Below, piece by piece: positions 18,122-26,610 of a stretch of 44,127 bases of DNA (its first letter is position 1; each line of letters starts with the position of its first letter). This DNA is from an uncultured bacterium. GTDB taxonomy: Bacteria > Verrucomicrobiota > Kiritimatiellia > RFP12 > UBA1067. The position numbers and the translations under genes are program-made. The notes below the pieces were generated by a model. The model was not told where the DNA came from. It ran no database searches and was given only the letters and a program-made list of their open reading frames with translations. The stretch lies in contig CADCOC010000013.1 of NCBI GenBank assembly GCA_902802945.1, forward strand, positions 1 to 44,127. The letters are read 5' to 3'.

Positions 18122-18817
18122 ATGATTGACGTTGATAAGTTGACGCCGCAGGAACTTGCGGGAATGATTGACCATACGTTCCTCAAGGCGTATGGCGGAC
18201 CAGAGCCGATCGAGAAACTCTGTGCCGAGGCGCGTGAGTACGGTTTCGCGATGGTGGCCGTGAACGCCGCAGAGGCGGAACGTTGCGCCGAACTGCTAAA
18301 AGGCACGAAGACGCGCGTCGGCGTGGCGATCAGTTTCCCGCTCGGACAGATGACGTCCGCCGCCAAGGCGTTCGAGATAAGGGACGCCATCGCGAAGGGC
18401 GCGGGTGAGGTTGACATGGTACAGAACCTGCGCGCGCTGCAAAGCGGCAACGACGCACTCGTGCTCGCCGAACTTGAAGACCTCGCAAAGACGTGCCGCG
18501 AACACGGCGTGATCTCCAAGGTGATCCTCGAGAACTGCTACCTCACCGACGAGCAGAAGGTGCGCGCGTGCGAGCTCGCGGTGAAGGCGGGAGTCGATTT
18601 TGTGAAGACGTCCACCGGATTCGGGACTGGCGGCGCGACGGTGGCGGACATTGCCCTCATGCGCCGCACGGTGGGTCCGGACATGGGCGTGAAGGCGGCG
18701 GGCGGAATCCGGACGCTTGACGCCGCGCTCGACATGATCCGCGCCGGCGCCACGCGCATCGGCACCAGTGCTGGCGTTGCCATCGTGGAAGAGTTAAAGG
18801 CAAGAAGAATGCGGTAG
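18122..18817 (+). CDS. deoC: Deoxyribose-phosphate aldolase
   Basis: 231 residues, start preceded by AAGGAG. The Schiff-base lysine is Lys162 in DFVKTSTGFG. Other family segments are IDHTFLK at the N-terminus, VGVAISFPLG, EVDMVQN with the proton-relay Asp, and GVKAAGGIRT with the second active-site Lys. It reversibly splits 2-deoxyribose 5-phosphate into glyceraldehyde 3-phosphate and acetaldehyde in the cytoplasm. No nucleoside phosphorylase or deoxyribokinase is nearby, so its job here could be general deoxynucleoside salvage or a related aldol cleavage. Confidence 0.9.
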   Translation: MIDVDKLTPQELAGMIDHTFLKAYGGPEPIEKLCAEAREYGFAMVAVNAAEAERCAELLKGTKTRVGVAISFPLGQMTSAAKAFEIRDAIAKGAGEVDMVQNLRALQSGNDALVLAELEDLAKTCREHGVISKVILENCYLTDEQKVRACELAVKAGVDFVKTSTGFGTGGATVADIALMRRTVGPDMGVKAAGGIRTLDAALDMIRAGATRIGTSAGVAIVEELKARRMR

Positions 18818-18885
18818 CGCGTTCTATATAGCGCCAAATGGCGAATCGGAGGCGACTTGCCGCTCACGGGGGCGGTGATTTATGA

Positions 18886-18891
18886 TATAAT
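18886..18891 (+). promoter_or_regulatory. -10 box (TATAAT) next to the MBL gene start
   Basis: A consensus TATAAT lies only eight bases before an in-frame TTG at 18900 and 26 bases before the ATG at 18918. No ribosome site is visible between them. Transcription from this box would give a leaderless or nearly leaderless mRNA. No good -35 at normal spacing was found. Confidence 0.5.
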
Positions 18892-18917
18892 TTTCCGCGT
18901 TGAAGACAATCCAGTAT

Positions 18918-19811
18918 ATGAAATCATTTAACGAAATAAACAAGGAGGTCCTTCCCGGGACATACCTCTTGAAGGTGCCGTTCGGTCCCGTGTGGACGGG
19001 CATCATCCTCGTTCGCGGCGAAAAGAACTTTCTCATTGACTCCTCGCATCTGGAACCGGAACAGTATCTTATCCCCGCGCTGGACGAACTCGGCCTGAAG
19101 CCGTCCGACATCGACTGGCTCCTCTGCACGCACGTACACGGCGACCATATCGGCGGACATCACGCGCTCCACGAAAAATACGGCGTCAAGGTCGCGACGC
19201 TCGCGTCCGCCGCTGATGCCCTGCGCGATCCCGTGAAGGTGGCGATTCGCGTGCGCACGCGCTTCCCGGAGAACTCGCCTCCGCCGCAGTCGTATCTGAA
19301 GGGCGTGGAGCCGGATCGCCTGCTTGCCGAAGGGGAACTTCTCGAAGGACGCCTGCGCGCCGTCTCCACGCCGGGACACGACGATGACTGTCTTGTGTGG
19401 ATCGATACGCAGACCGGCACCGCCTTTACGGGCGACTCGCTGCAGGCCAACGGCACCATCTGCCAAGGCGTGGCGTTCTACCGCGACCTCGCAGCTTATC
19501 GCGCCACGCTCGAGAAACTCGCGGAAGAGAACATCCAGAACTTTGTCTGCGGACACGACTACGACGGAATCGGTTCGATCGTCGTCGGCAAGGAGTCCGT
19601 CGCGGCGGCGCTCCGCTCTTGCGCGGAGCGCGTGAAGCTTTACGGCGAGCGCATCGCCGCCTACCTGAAAGAGGGCGTTCCTGTTGAGAAGGAACCTGTC
19701 TCGCTGGCGCGTCGGCTCATCGAGGACGTCGGCTGCGGCATGCCGGAGAAGCTCTTTCTTGCCCTGCATACCGTATCCGAACACTTGAAGGAGACTTTAA
19801 ATGAAGGTTGA
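18918..19811 (+). CDS. MBL-fold metallo-hydrolase
   Basis: 297 residues from the ATG at 18918, or 303 if the TTG at 18900 is used. Metal ligands: THVHGDHIGG gives His72, His74, Asp76 and His77. Later elements are STPGHDDDC, FTGDSL and CGHDYDG, completing a binuclear metal site of the lactamase fold. There is no signal peptide, so it is cytoplasmic. Glyoxalase II-like thioesterase or lactonase activity is possible. The gene overlaps the next by 11 bases, which ties it functionally to the DUF1116 protein and the symporter that follow. Confidence 0.85.
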   Translation: MKSFNEINKEVLPGTYLLKVPFGPVWTGIILVRGEKNFLIDSSHLEPEQYLIPALDELGLKPSDIDWLLCTHVHGDHIGGHHALHEKYGVKVATLASAADALRDPVKVAIRVRTRFPENSPPPQSYLKGVEPDRLLAEGELLEGRLRAVSTPGHDDDCLVWIDTQTGTAFTGDSLQANGTICQGVAFYRDLAAYRATLEKLAEENIQNFVCGHDYDGIGSIVVGKESVAAALRSCAERVKLYGERIAAYLKEGVPVEKEPVSLARRLIEDVGCGMPEKLFLALHTVSEHLKETLNEG

Positions 19812-20853
19812 AGAGCTACGCGAGGCGGGGAATCCCTATTGGGTCGATGTTCAAACGGCCGGCGAGTTTCTGGGGCTTGCCGACAAGACGATTCTCCATG
19901 CCGGGCCGCCGATCGAGTTCGCGCGCATGTGCGAGGGACATCGTCGCGGTATGGCGAGTGCCTGTCTGTTCGAGGGCTGGGCGCAGGACGCGTCGGAAGC
20001 GGTACGCCTTCTCGAATCTGGAGGTATGAAGTTAGCGGCCGCCTGCGACTATGCGACGAACGGTTCGGGATACGGCATCATCACGAAGTCCGTGCCGCTC
20101 CTCATCATCGAGGATCGCGACTACGGTTCGCGCGCCGGGCTGTTTCCCGCAGAAGGGCGTTTCGGCGGCGGATTCTGCGGCTGGGGCGTCTATTCCGACG
20201 AGATCGCGGCGAACCTCGCGTGGCTGCGTGACGTCCTCTTCCGGGATCTCGTATCCGTCCTCAAGGACGTGGGCGGCTTCCCGCTGAAGGATATTTTCGC
20301 CGAAGCGCGGCGAATGGGCGACGAACTCCATTCCTCCCAAAAGGCGATCGACGCGCTGTTCACGCGCGCCATCGTGCCGTACGCGCTCAAGTGCGGCAAT
20401 GCGGCGGAGCTTCTGGACTACTTCGCCTCAACCAACCGCTTTACGCACAATTTCGGACAGGCCGCGAGCCGCGCGCTCGTTCTGGGCCTCGAAGCGGTGG
20501 GCAAGAGAGGTTTCCTCACGGCGGCCGGCGGCAACGGCGTGGAGTACGGCATCAAGGTGGCCGGGTCGGACAAATGGTACGTTGCGCCGGCGCCGATGAT
20601 CGAGGGACCGTACCTCGTTCCGGGCGCGAAGCGCGAGAACCAGTTGCCGTGGCTGGGCGACAGTTCCATCACGGAATGCCGCGGATGGGGCGGACGGATT
20701 CGTCCGGTGAATCCCGCCATCACCGGTGGCGTGGTGATCAACGGCGGCATGATGGACGTGAACGGCGGCTGGATGGGAGCCGGTTCCACGCGCATGCCGG
20801 AAGAATGTTTCAGAAAGGCAAAGGAGGACGGACATGACGTTCAATTGGCTTGA
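19801..20853 (+). CDS. DUF1116 family protein (YahG/YlbE-like)
   Basis: 350 residues with AAGGAG upstream; it overlaps the MBL gene. Segments typical of the family are KTILHAGPPIEFARMCE, ACLFEGWA, RRMGDELH, LTAAGGNGVEYGIKVAG, KWYVAPAP and WLGDSSITE. E. coli relatives work with FdrA-type proteins, and the YlbE/FdrA group has been linked to oxamate carbamoyltransfer in allantoin breakdown. This copy is shorter than the 420-470 residues usual there, and no fdrA or carbamate kinase gene is in the window. Its function in this sugar-related operon is therefore open. Confidence 0.7.
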   Translation: MKVEELREAGNPYWVDVQTAGEFLGLADKTILHAGPPIEFARMCEGHRRGMASACLFEGWAQDASEAVRLLESGGMKLAAACDYATNGSGYGIITKSVPLLIIEDRDYGSRAGLFPAEGRFGGGFCGWGVYSDEIAANLAWLRDVLFRDLVSVLKDVGGFPLKDIFAEARRMGDELHSSQKAIDALFTRAIVPYALKCGNAAELLDYFASTNRFTHNFGQAASRALVLGLEAVGKRGFLTAAGGNGVEYGIKVAGSDKWYVAPAPMIEGPYLVPGAKRENQLPWLGDSSITECRGWGGRIRPVNPAITGGVVINGGMMDVNGGWMGAGSTRMPEECFRKAKEDGHDVQLA

Positions 20854-23344
20854 CTATGTGGTAATCGCGCTGTTTTTCGTCGCGCTTGCGGCGATTCCGG
20901 CACTTGCTTCGCTCAAGGCGAAGACCAAGGACACCGCTGAATACTTCAAATCCGCAGGCTCCATGCCGTGGTGGCTTATCGGCGTTTCGATGGTCGCGGC
21001 CACGACGTCGACGAATTCCGCGAACCTGTTCACGGAGATCGTCCGGCGCGACGGCCTGAGCGGCAACTGGGTGTGGTGGGCGTTCATGCTGACGGGATTG
21101 CTCACCGTGTTCATCTACTCGAAGTTGTGGGTAAAGTCAGGGGCAACGACCGACATCTCGTTCTACGAGCTGCGTTATTCGGGACGCCCCGCCGCGTTTC
21201 TCCGCGCGTTCCGCGCATTGTACCTCGGCGTGATCTACAATCTCGTGGTGATGGCGGTGGTGTTGCTGGGCGCGATCAAGATCGGCGTTGTCATGTTCGG
21301 CGTTTCGGCGTGGACGATCCTCACGGTGACGGCTGTCGCGTCGCTCGTCTATTCGTGCCTGAGCGGCATCCGCGGCACGATCTACACGGACTTCTTCCTG
21401 TTCGCGGTCGTGATGGCCGGCGCGTTCGCGGTGATGGTGTACGGCGTGAACCACCCGGCGGTCGGCGGCTGGTCGGCGCTGATGTCGAACCCGGCGGTGC
21501 TTGAAAAGGCGCGGTTCCTGCCGGACTTCTCCAACATGGACGCGGCGGTGGCCGTGTTTGTGATTCCGGTCGCGGTGCAGTGGTGGAACGTGTGGTACCC
21601 CGGCTCCGAACCTGGCGGCGGTGGCTACATCGTCCAGCGCGTCCTCACGGCGAAGTCTCCCAACCACGCGCTCGGCGGAACGCTCTTCTTCAACCTCCTG
21701 AATTACGCGCTCCGTCCGTGGCCGTGGTTCATCGCGGCGTTCGCGTCGATCCTCATCTTCCCCGACCTCGCCTCGATCAAGGCGGCCTTCCCCGGAGTCG
21801 ATTCGGCGCTTGTCGGACACGACATGGCCTACCCCGCGATGATCAAGTGTGTGCCGAATGGATGGGTCGGCGTCGTGGCCGCCTCGCTGATGGGCGCGCT
21901 GTTCTCGACCATCGCCGCGCATCTCTCGATGGGGGCGAACTACGTCACGAACGACGTGTGGAAACGGTTCGTCCGGAAGGACGCCTCCGACCGCGAGCTG
22001 ATCTTCGTGGCGCGCGCGGCGTCCGTCGTGCTCATGGTGGCGGGATGCGCGCTCGCGCCGCTCATCGAGAGCGCGAAGTCGGGCTTCGACCTGATGGTGC
22101 AGGTCGGCGCCGGCACCGGCGTCATCTTCCTCTTGCGGTGGTTCTGGATGCGCATCAACGCCTGGACTGAAATCGTCGCGATGGCGGTCTCGTTCCTCTG
22201 CGCCGTGTTCTTCCAGATTGTCTGGCCGCACATCTCGGATACGACACTCCTGTTCTGGCAGAAGCTGCTTTGGACGATGGCCGTGACGACGGTCGCGTGG
22301 CTGACTGCGATGTTCGCGACCGCACCCGAAAAAGCCGAGACGATCGCGAATTTCAAGGCGCTCGTCCGCGCGGACGGACGCGATGTGGGCAAGGGCGTGT
22401 TGCTGATGTTCCTCTCCGCCATGGCGCTCTTCGGTTTCATGGCCCTCGTGGCCAAGCTGATCATCGGAGGTAATACCACGCCGAACTTCCCGGGCGAGGA
22501 GATTAAGATATCGTCTGCGGCGGGCGGCCGAGCCACCGTCTATTCGTTCGGCGCGCGGCTTACCGACTGGGAGCCGGCTTCGGGCGGCGGCGAAGTCTTC
22601 GCCATGCCGAAGCCTTACCCGAAGTCATGGCAGGAAGGACAAATCCATGGCGGCATTCCGCTCTGCTGGCCGTGGTTCGTGTTCGAGGGACCCGAGGGGT
22701 GCCGCATCCACGGCCTTACGGGCTACTTCCCGTGGAAGGTCAAGGCACGCGCGTCCGACCGCGTGACGTTTGAGCTGGACGATACGCCCGAGACGCGCCG
22801 CCTCTGGCCGCACAAGTTCCACGCCGAACTGGAATATGCGTTTGCGGGCGACGCGCTCACGGCGACCTTCCGCGCTACGAACACGGGCGATGCGCCGTTC
22901 ACCTGCACGGAGGGCTTCCATCCGTATTTCCGCGTGGGGGACGTGGCGAAGTGTTCTGTCACAGGAGCGGACGGCACTCGGTATTTCTGGAAGGGCGAGG
23001 TTGAGAAGGGCGACCGCCGCGTGTGGAAGGGCGACTTCCCGTGCGCGCTTCTCGCCGAGGGGAAGCCTGGATACGTCTTTGAAGAACCGTCGCCGGACGG
23101 CGTACACGTCCATTCGCTGATCGACCCCGTGCTGAACCGCCGCATTGAAGTTTCCTACGAGGGCAGTATCAAGTTCGTGACATGGAACTCCGGTCCCGAC
23201 TTCTCCCGGTTCGGCGGAGCGGACGATCCGGAGTTCGGGAAGAAATTCGTCTGCGTGGAAGGCGGCACGCTCTACCGCGACCGCGCCTACACTCTCAACC
23301 CCGGCCAAACGCACGAACTCAAGATGACGGTGCGGGTCAAGTGA
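20834..23344 (+). CDS. Sodium:solute symporter fused to a hexose-6-phosphate/aldose 1-epimerase domain
   Basis: 836 residues with a strong AAAGGAGG six bases before the ATG; the gene overlaps DUF1116 by 20 bases. Residues 1 to about 545 are an SSS-family transporter with about 13 hydrophobic spans, including AATTSTNSANLFTE near the first helices and QWWNVWYPGSEPGGGGY. Residues about 555-836 form a YeaD-type mutarotase: GGIPLCWPWF, IHGLTGYFPW, EGFHPYFRVGD, and EFGKKFVCVEGG near the end. The frame is continuous across the junction with no Met near it, although a GGAGG at 22466-22470 looks like a relic ribosome site. The likely job is sodium-driven uptake of a sugar with anomer conversion at the inner face. 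The sugar is unknown. Confidence 0.85.
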   Translation: MTFNWLDYVVIALFFVALAAIPALASLKAKTKDTAEYFKSAGSMPWWLIGVSMVAATTSTNSANLFTEIVRRDGLSGNWVWWAFMLTGLLTVFIYSKLWVKSGATTDISFYELRYSGRPAAFLRAFRALYLGVIYNLVVMAVVLLGAIKIGVVMFGVSAWTILTVTAVASLVYSCLSGIRGTIYTDFFLFAVVMAGAFAVMVYGVNHPAVGGWSALMSNPAVLEKARFLPDFSNMDAAVAVFVIPVAVQWWNVWYPGSEPGGGGYIVQRVLTAKSPNHALGGTLFFNLLNYALRPWPWFIAAFASILIFPDLASIKAAFPGVDSALVGHDMAYPAMIKCVPNGWVGVVAASLMGALFSTIAAHLSMGANYVTNDVWKRFVRKDASDRELIFVARAASVVLMVAGCALAPLIESAKSGFDLMVQVGAGTGVIFLLRWFWMRINAWTEIVAMAVSFLCAVFFQIVWPHISDTTLLFWQKLLWTMAVTTVAWLTAMFATAPEKAETIANFKALVRADGRDVGKGVLLMFLSAMALFGFMALVAKLIIGGNTTPNFPGEEIKISSAAGGRATVYSFGARLTDWEPASGGGEVFAMPKPYPKSWQEGQIHGGIPLCWPWFVFEGPEGCRIHGLTGYFPWKVKARASDRVTFELDDTPETRRLWPHKFHAELEYAFAGDALTATFRATNTGDAPFTCTEGFHPYFRVGDVAKCSVTGADGTRYFWKGEVEKGDRRVWKGDFPCALLAEGKPGYVFEEPSPDGVHVHSLIDPVLNRRIEVSYEGSIKFVTWNSGPDFSRFGGADDPEFGKKFVCVEGGTLYRDRAYTLNPGQTHELKMTVRVK

Positions 23345-23350
23345 GCCGGT

Positions 23351-24607
23351 TCATGGTACGCGAAATACGCCGTTGGAGACGCCGTTGGACTTCGTGTAGT
23401 CAATGACGTACGGCGCGACGTAGGCGTTGCGGAACTTGGCCTTCTGACGCGGCGCGAGCGCCACGCCGTCCACCTTCTTTTCGGAACTAGAGGCGTTGTA
23501 GGGGTAGGCGTGATAGACCATGCACCGCCTCCCCGCCTCGTCCAGGAAGAACGAGGCGTGTCCCGCCCCCTGTTTGTCGACGCCCGGCAGATGTCGGCCC
23601 CTCCCGTCCGCGACGCCAAATACGGGATTACCAGCGAATTTGACCCAGCTGGACGTCTTGATTGGATCGCCTCCCGTCCACGTGAGCTGCCCGAGGCCGT
23701 AGTTGGTCCAGAAGCCGCTGCCCGAATAGACGAGATACACGTCGCCTCGATCGCCATACACCGCCGTCGCGCCCTCCACGACACGCGGATAGTACGGCGT
23801 CTTCAACCGCTTCACGGGGTCCGTGATCGGACCCGAACCGATGCTTTCCCACGGCTGCGTGGGCACCGTGACGATTCCGGTGTCGGACGCCATCTGCCAT
23901 GGCGTCTTGAGGCGGGCGATGCGGATCTCCTGGTGGAAGTCCGCCGTGCCGCGTCCCGTCTCGGACACGAAAAGCGAATAGAGGCCCTTCCACTCGCCTT
24001 CGCGGATGCGCAGCACGGTCTGTCCGACGAGCCACCCCGGATAGGGCACGCCGTTCTTGTCGAGGACAAGGTGCGACGCGTTTTTCTCGCCGGTCACGGG
24101 ATGGCCGTAGGGTCCTTCCGGCTTGCCCGAAAGCGACTTGAGGACAATGCTCTTCACGTGACGCGAATCTCCCGTCTCGGAATCGCGCAGCGCGGTGAAC
24201 ATGTACCACCCGGCGTGTCCGGGGAAGTCGTCGTCGGAGAAGTGGTGTATCTCAGGACTCCACACGCCGTTCACGCCCTTGTAGCCGAGCGTCGCCAGCA
24301 TCGGATCGACCTTTGCGTCATACGCGAGGTGCTTCGTGCATTTCGGGGACGAGAGCCCGGAAAGCGTTCCGGACTCCTCCACGAGCACTTTGCTACTGCC
24401 CGTCTGCGTGAGATAGAACTTCCCCTCATGGCGGAAGAGCCATGGATCGGCACAGGCTTTGCGAAGAAGCCGACCGACCGAAGCTTCATTCCGCGGGTAC
24501 GGGCAATCCGCAACCCGTCCCGCAAATGCCGTAGCAACGGCAGGTTTTTCGCCCCACGTACACATTGCGGCAAGGAACGCCGCCATTATAGATAATGTTC
24601 TTTTCAT
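23351..24607 (-). CDS. Secreted glycoside hydrolase, family GH43-like
   Basis: 418 residues from the ATG whose complement is at 24605-24607. The signal peptide is MKRTLSIMAAFLAAMCTWG. The beta-propeller fold is indicated by the catalytic base Asp54 in ACADPWLF, WSPEIHH (Glu119 where many members have Asp), and the probable acid Glu278 in RVVEGATAVY followed by DVYLVYSGSG and GAGHASFF. Members cut arabinose- or xylose-containing polymers. The stop is six bases from the stop of the facing symporter gene. The gene lies 23 bases after the regulator in the same direction, so both probably share a transcript. Confidence 0.82.
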   Translation of the reverse strand: MKRTLSIMAAFLAAMCTWGEKPAVATAFAGRVADCPYPRNEASVGRLLRKACADPWLFRHEGKFYLTQTGSSKVLVEESGTLSGLSSPKCTKHLAYDAKVDPMLATLGYKGVNGVWSPEIHHFSDDDFPGHAGWYMFTALRDSETGDSRHVKSIVLKSLSGKPEGPYGHPVTGEKNASHLVLDKNGVPYPGWLVGQTVLRIREGEWKGLYSLFVSETGRGTADFHQEIRIARLKTPWQMASDTGIVTVPTQPWESIGSGPITDPVKRLKTPYYPRVVEGATAVYGDRGDVYLVYSGSGFWTNYGLGQLTWTGGDPIKTSSWVKFAGNPVFGVADGRGRHLPGVDKQGAGHASFFLDEAGRRCMVYHAYPYNASSSEKKVDGVALAPRQKAKFRNAYVAPYVIDYTKSNGVSNGVFRVP

Positions 24608-24630
24608 TTTTTCAGTTGCGTCTTTCGGGT

Positions 24631-25803
24631 TTAGTGGTTCGTGGCTCGCCACTGAAGGGGAGAGAGGCCGAAACGGTCCTTGAACGCCTTGCGGAACGCG
24701 ACGTCGCTGTTCCAGCCGCAGAAGTTCGCAATCGCCGCGACGGAGGAGCGTCCTTCCCGGAGATAGTCGCAGGCTACGGCGAGGCGGCGTTCGAGCAGTT
24801 CGTCGCCGATCGTTTTGCCCGTCGCCGCCTTGAAGCGGATTTCCGCCATCCGGCGCGAGACCGGAAAATCCTTTGCGATGTCGCTTGGCTGGAGGCCGTC
24901 GCAGGCGTGGAGGCGTATCTTCTCCAGCGCCTCGTACACCGTGCTGTCGTAGATGCGCATCTGGCGGGAGGACGCGCGGCGGACGATTCCGAGGGGCGCG
25001 ACGGCGAGGGGCGCGACGGGGCGCGCCCCTCCCGATTGCGCAGACAGGGCCTCCGCGAGCATCTGCCCCGCGCAAAAGCCGAGGCGGTGGAAATCCGGTC
25101 GCACGCTCGTCAGCGTAGGCGAGCAGTTCTCGCATATCTCCGGGTCGTCATCCACAGACACGACGGAAATCTCGTCGGGCACGTTCGCCTTCAGACGCGC
25201 CGCCGCCGAGAGAACCGCCGCACCGATGGCGTCCGTCACCGCGAACACGCCGCACGGACGCGGCATCTCCTTCAGCGCCGCGGCGACGTGCCGTTCCAGT
25301 TCGGCGGGGTTCGCCGCGTCGCGAGGACTCGGCGTGGCGACCTTGAATGGCAGGCCGTGCATCTTCGCGATCTCCGCGCACACCGCCCGTTTCGCGGCGC
25401 TCCACGACATCTTCGGATTGAACCACTCGACGAAAAGAAGCGACGCCGGATTGCCCTCCAGCAGTTCCGAGACGGCGAGCTTGGCGATCGCGCGCGAATC
25501 GCTGGAGACGGACGGGATGGCGCGCCCGCGGATACGCCCCTCCGGGTTCATCGCCACGACGGGCAGCTTGCCGAACGGCGCGCCGTCGAACATCTCCGGC
25601 ATGGACGAGGCGTCGAGGATGAGTCCAACGGGATTCCAGTAGTCGATGAGCTGTTCGAAGTTTGGTTTCGCGTTTCGCGCGTCGACGGCGTGGAGCGTCC
25701 AGCCCACTGACTTCGCGTAGGCCGCGATGCCGCTGAACTTTTCACGCCACGTGCCAAATACGCCCGTGCGGAAGACGATGACTTTTCGCTCTCCGTTTTC
25801 CAT
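24631..25803 (-). CDS. XylR-like transcription regulator (sugar-binding domain plus AraC HTH)
   Basis: 390 residues, close to the 392 of E. coli XylR. The N-terminal two thirds is a LacI/periplasmic-binding-type sensor, with SVVSVDDDPE and VFAVTDAIGAAV. The C-terminal AraC domain (about 285-390) contains LQPSDIAKDFPVSRRMAE and GWNSDVAFRKAFKDRFGLSP. Family knowledge suggests activation of genes in response to a sugar such as xylose. It probably controls the GH43 gene directly downstream and may control the pentulose kinase cluster. Start choice is supported by a -10 box only seven bases upstream, implying a leaderless message. Confidence 0.85.
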   Translation of the reverse strand: MENGERKVIVFRTGVFGTWREKFSGIAAYAKSVGWTLHAVDARNAKPNFEQLIDYWNPVGLILDASSMPEMFDGAPFGKLPVVAMNPEGRIRGRAIPSVSSDSRAIAKLAVSELLEGNPASLLFVEWFNPKMSWSAAKRAVCAEIAKMHGLPFKVATPSPRDAANPAELERHVAAALKEMPRPCGVFAVTDAIGAAVLSAAARLKANVPDEISVVSVDDDPEICENCSPTLTSVRPDFHRLGFCAGQMLAEALSAQSGGARPVAPLAVAPLGIVRRASSRQMRIYDSTVYEALEKIRLHACDGLQPSDIAKDFPVSRRMAEIRFKAATGKTIGDELLERRLAVACDYLREGRSSVAAIANFCGWNSDVAFRKAFKDRFGLSPLQWRATNH

Positions 25804-25810
25804 GGCGCAT

Positions 25811-25816
25811 AGTATA
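25811..25816 (-). promoter_or_regulatory. -10 box (TATACT) directly upstream of the regulator gene
   Basis: On the minus strand TATACT ends seven bases before the ATG, and no ribosome site fits between. Transcription would begin at or next to the start codon, so the regulator mRNA is likely leaderless. Confidence 0.5.
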
Positions 25817-25858
25817 TCATATTTGAGGGGGTGCTGGTTGGTGATTTGTGATCGGTGG

Positions 25859-25974
25859 TTTCGTTTTAGTTTCTATAAAAATCTCGTAGAAGTTATGGTC
25901 ACTGTCACCACTCTTTGATAAAATACTGACGTTGTAATTTTCGGAGAAGGTTTACCTTTGAGAAAGGAATGACG
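25859..25974 (+). promoter_or_regulatory. Promoter-leader repeat, copy A (orphan)
   Basis: The block differs from copy B (38481-38595) at about a dozen of 115 positions. It contains an AT-rich upstream part, the conserved AAGTTATGGTC and GTCACC words, a -10 box TAAAAT (25919-25924), a TTGTAATTTT leader and the ribosome site GAGAAAGGA, ending before an ATG at 25975. Only a 25-codon ORF follows, so the gene once served by it appears lost or replaced. Confidence 0.75.
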
Positions 25975-26186
25975 ATGGTGCGCCAAGCGAAGCACGGCAG
26001 AACTAACCGAATGAAAGGAATCTGTACGGCAAAGAAAACGACATGCCGATAGGAAGGCTGTCTGCGCGGAGATGCACCGTAGAAGCTTCGCTTCGGAGGG
26101 TACCTCGCCGAAGGCGACCCGAAGGGCGCGCAAGCGGGTGCGCGCGTGCGGGCGCGTTTTGTCCGCTGCGTCCCCCGCCGCGTACC

Positions 26187-26216
26187 TTGACAGGGGAGCG
26201 GGAAATAGTGTAAAAT
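26187..26216 (+). promoter_or_regulatory. Sigma70-type promoter of the small-ORF/Rpn operon
   Basis: TTGACA (26187-26192), 18-base spacer, TAAAAT (26211-26216). The first start codon, at 26262, follows an AGAGG ribosome site. Confidence 0.65.
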
Positions 26217-26261
26217 ATGCGCCGCTTGGGGATGACTGGCCTTGAGCAGAAGAGGTAACAA

Positions 26262-26477
26262 ATGAAGATTGACATCGAACATGGCTTTGCAAACAAGGTG
26301 TATCGCGCCTTTGCCGCCTTTGTGCCGTACAGGTCTGTACGGCATGATCCGCTTACGCTTCCTGCGATGGCCTGTAAGTATGGACGTGGCAACGTCAAGC
26401 TTCAGATGGGGCTTGTTATGTCCGATGAAGAGTATGCGCGGCAGAAGGAACAGGTGCTTGCCTATGACTTCATCTGA
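26262..26477 (+). CDS. Small protein of unknown function, upstream of Rpn nuclease
   Basis: 71 residues with AGAAGAGG seven bases before the ATG and a good promoter upstream. The sequence mixes basic and hydrophobic residues (VYRAFAAFVPYRSVRH, MACKYGRGNV) and ends YDFI. No family is recognised. It overlaps the next small frame by 14 bases, which suggests coupled translation. The two may also be one protein of about 115 residues split by a frameshift, since the acidic-basic helical sequence continues naturally. It could be a regulator or partner of the nuclease. Confidence 0.5.
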   Translation: MKIDIEHGFANKVYRAFAAFVPYRSVRHDPLTLPAMACKYGRGNVKLQMGLVMSDEEYARQKEQVLAYDFI

Positions 26478-26601
26478 CGAGGAGATTATTCGCCTCATAG
26501 ACAAGACGGAGGCGAACCTCAAGCGCATTGAGAAGATCAGCGGACGCTTCATTTGCTTCACGCTGAACGAATGGCGGTACGCCACGCGAGCTGCAACGTG
26601 A
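26464..26601 (+). CDS. Small charged protein of unknown function
   Basis: 45 residues, starting MTSSDEEIIRLIDKTEANLK: strongly helical and charged, then ICFTLNEWRY. The start overlaps the previous frame and the stop is nine bases before the Rpn gene. No family recognised. See the preceding entry for the possibility that both are halves of one gene. Confidence 0.4.
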   Translation: MTSSDEEIIRLIDKTEANLKRIEKISGRFICFTLNEWRYATRAAT

Positions 26602-26610
26602 GGAATTCTT

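Larger units (their letters stand above)
25804..26261. other. 458-base gap: regulator promoter, orphan leader copy A, GC-rich unassigned DNA
   Basis: From left to right: the minus-strand promoter, a word-like stretch (25831-25858), leader copy A (25859-25974), a 25-codon ORF that the leader would drive (25975-26052, basic, no known motif), GC-rich DNA with small inverted repeats (about 26070-26180), and the promoter of the next operon (26187-26216). No known RNA family or longer gene was recognised between 26053 and 26186. Confidence 0.5.

Noticed and set aside
23510..25710. Plus-strand frames opposite the GH43 and regulator genes
   Set aside because: The minus-strand products have clear signal peptide, GH43 and AraC motifs; the plus frames are Arg-rich and motif-free.
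26053..26186. Possible structured RNA or riboswitch
   Set aside because: Small inverted repeats are visible, but no known RNA motif could be recognised and GC-rich DNA gives such repeats by chance.
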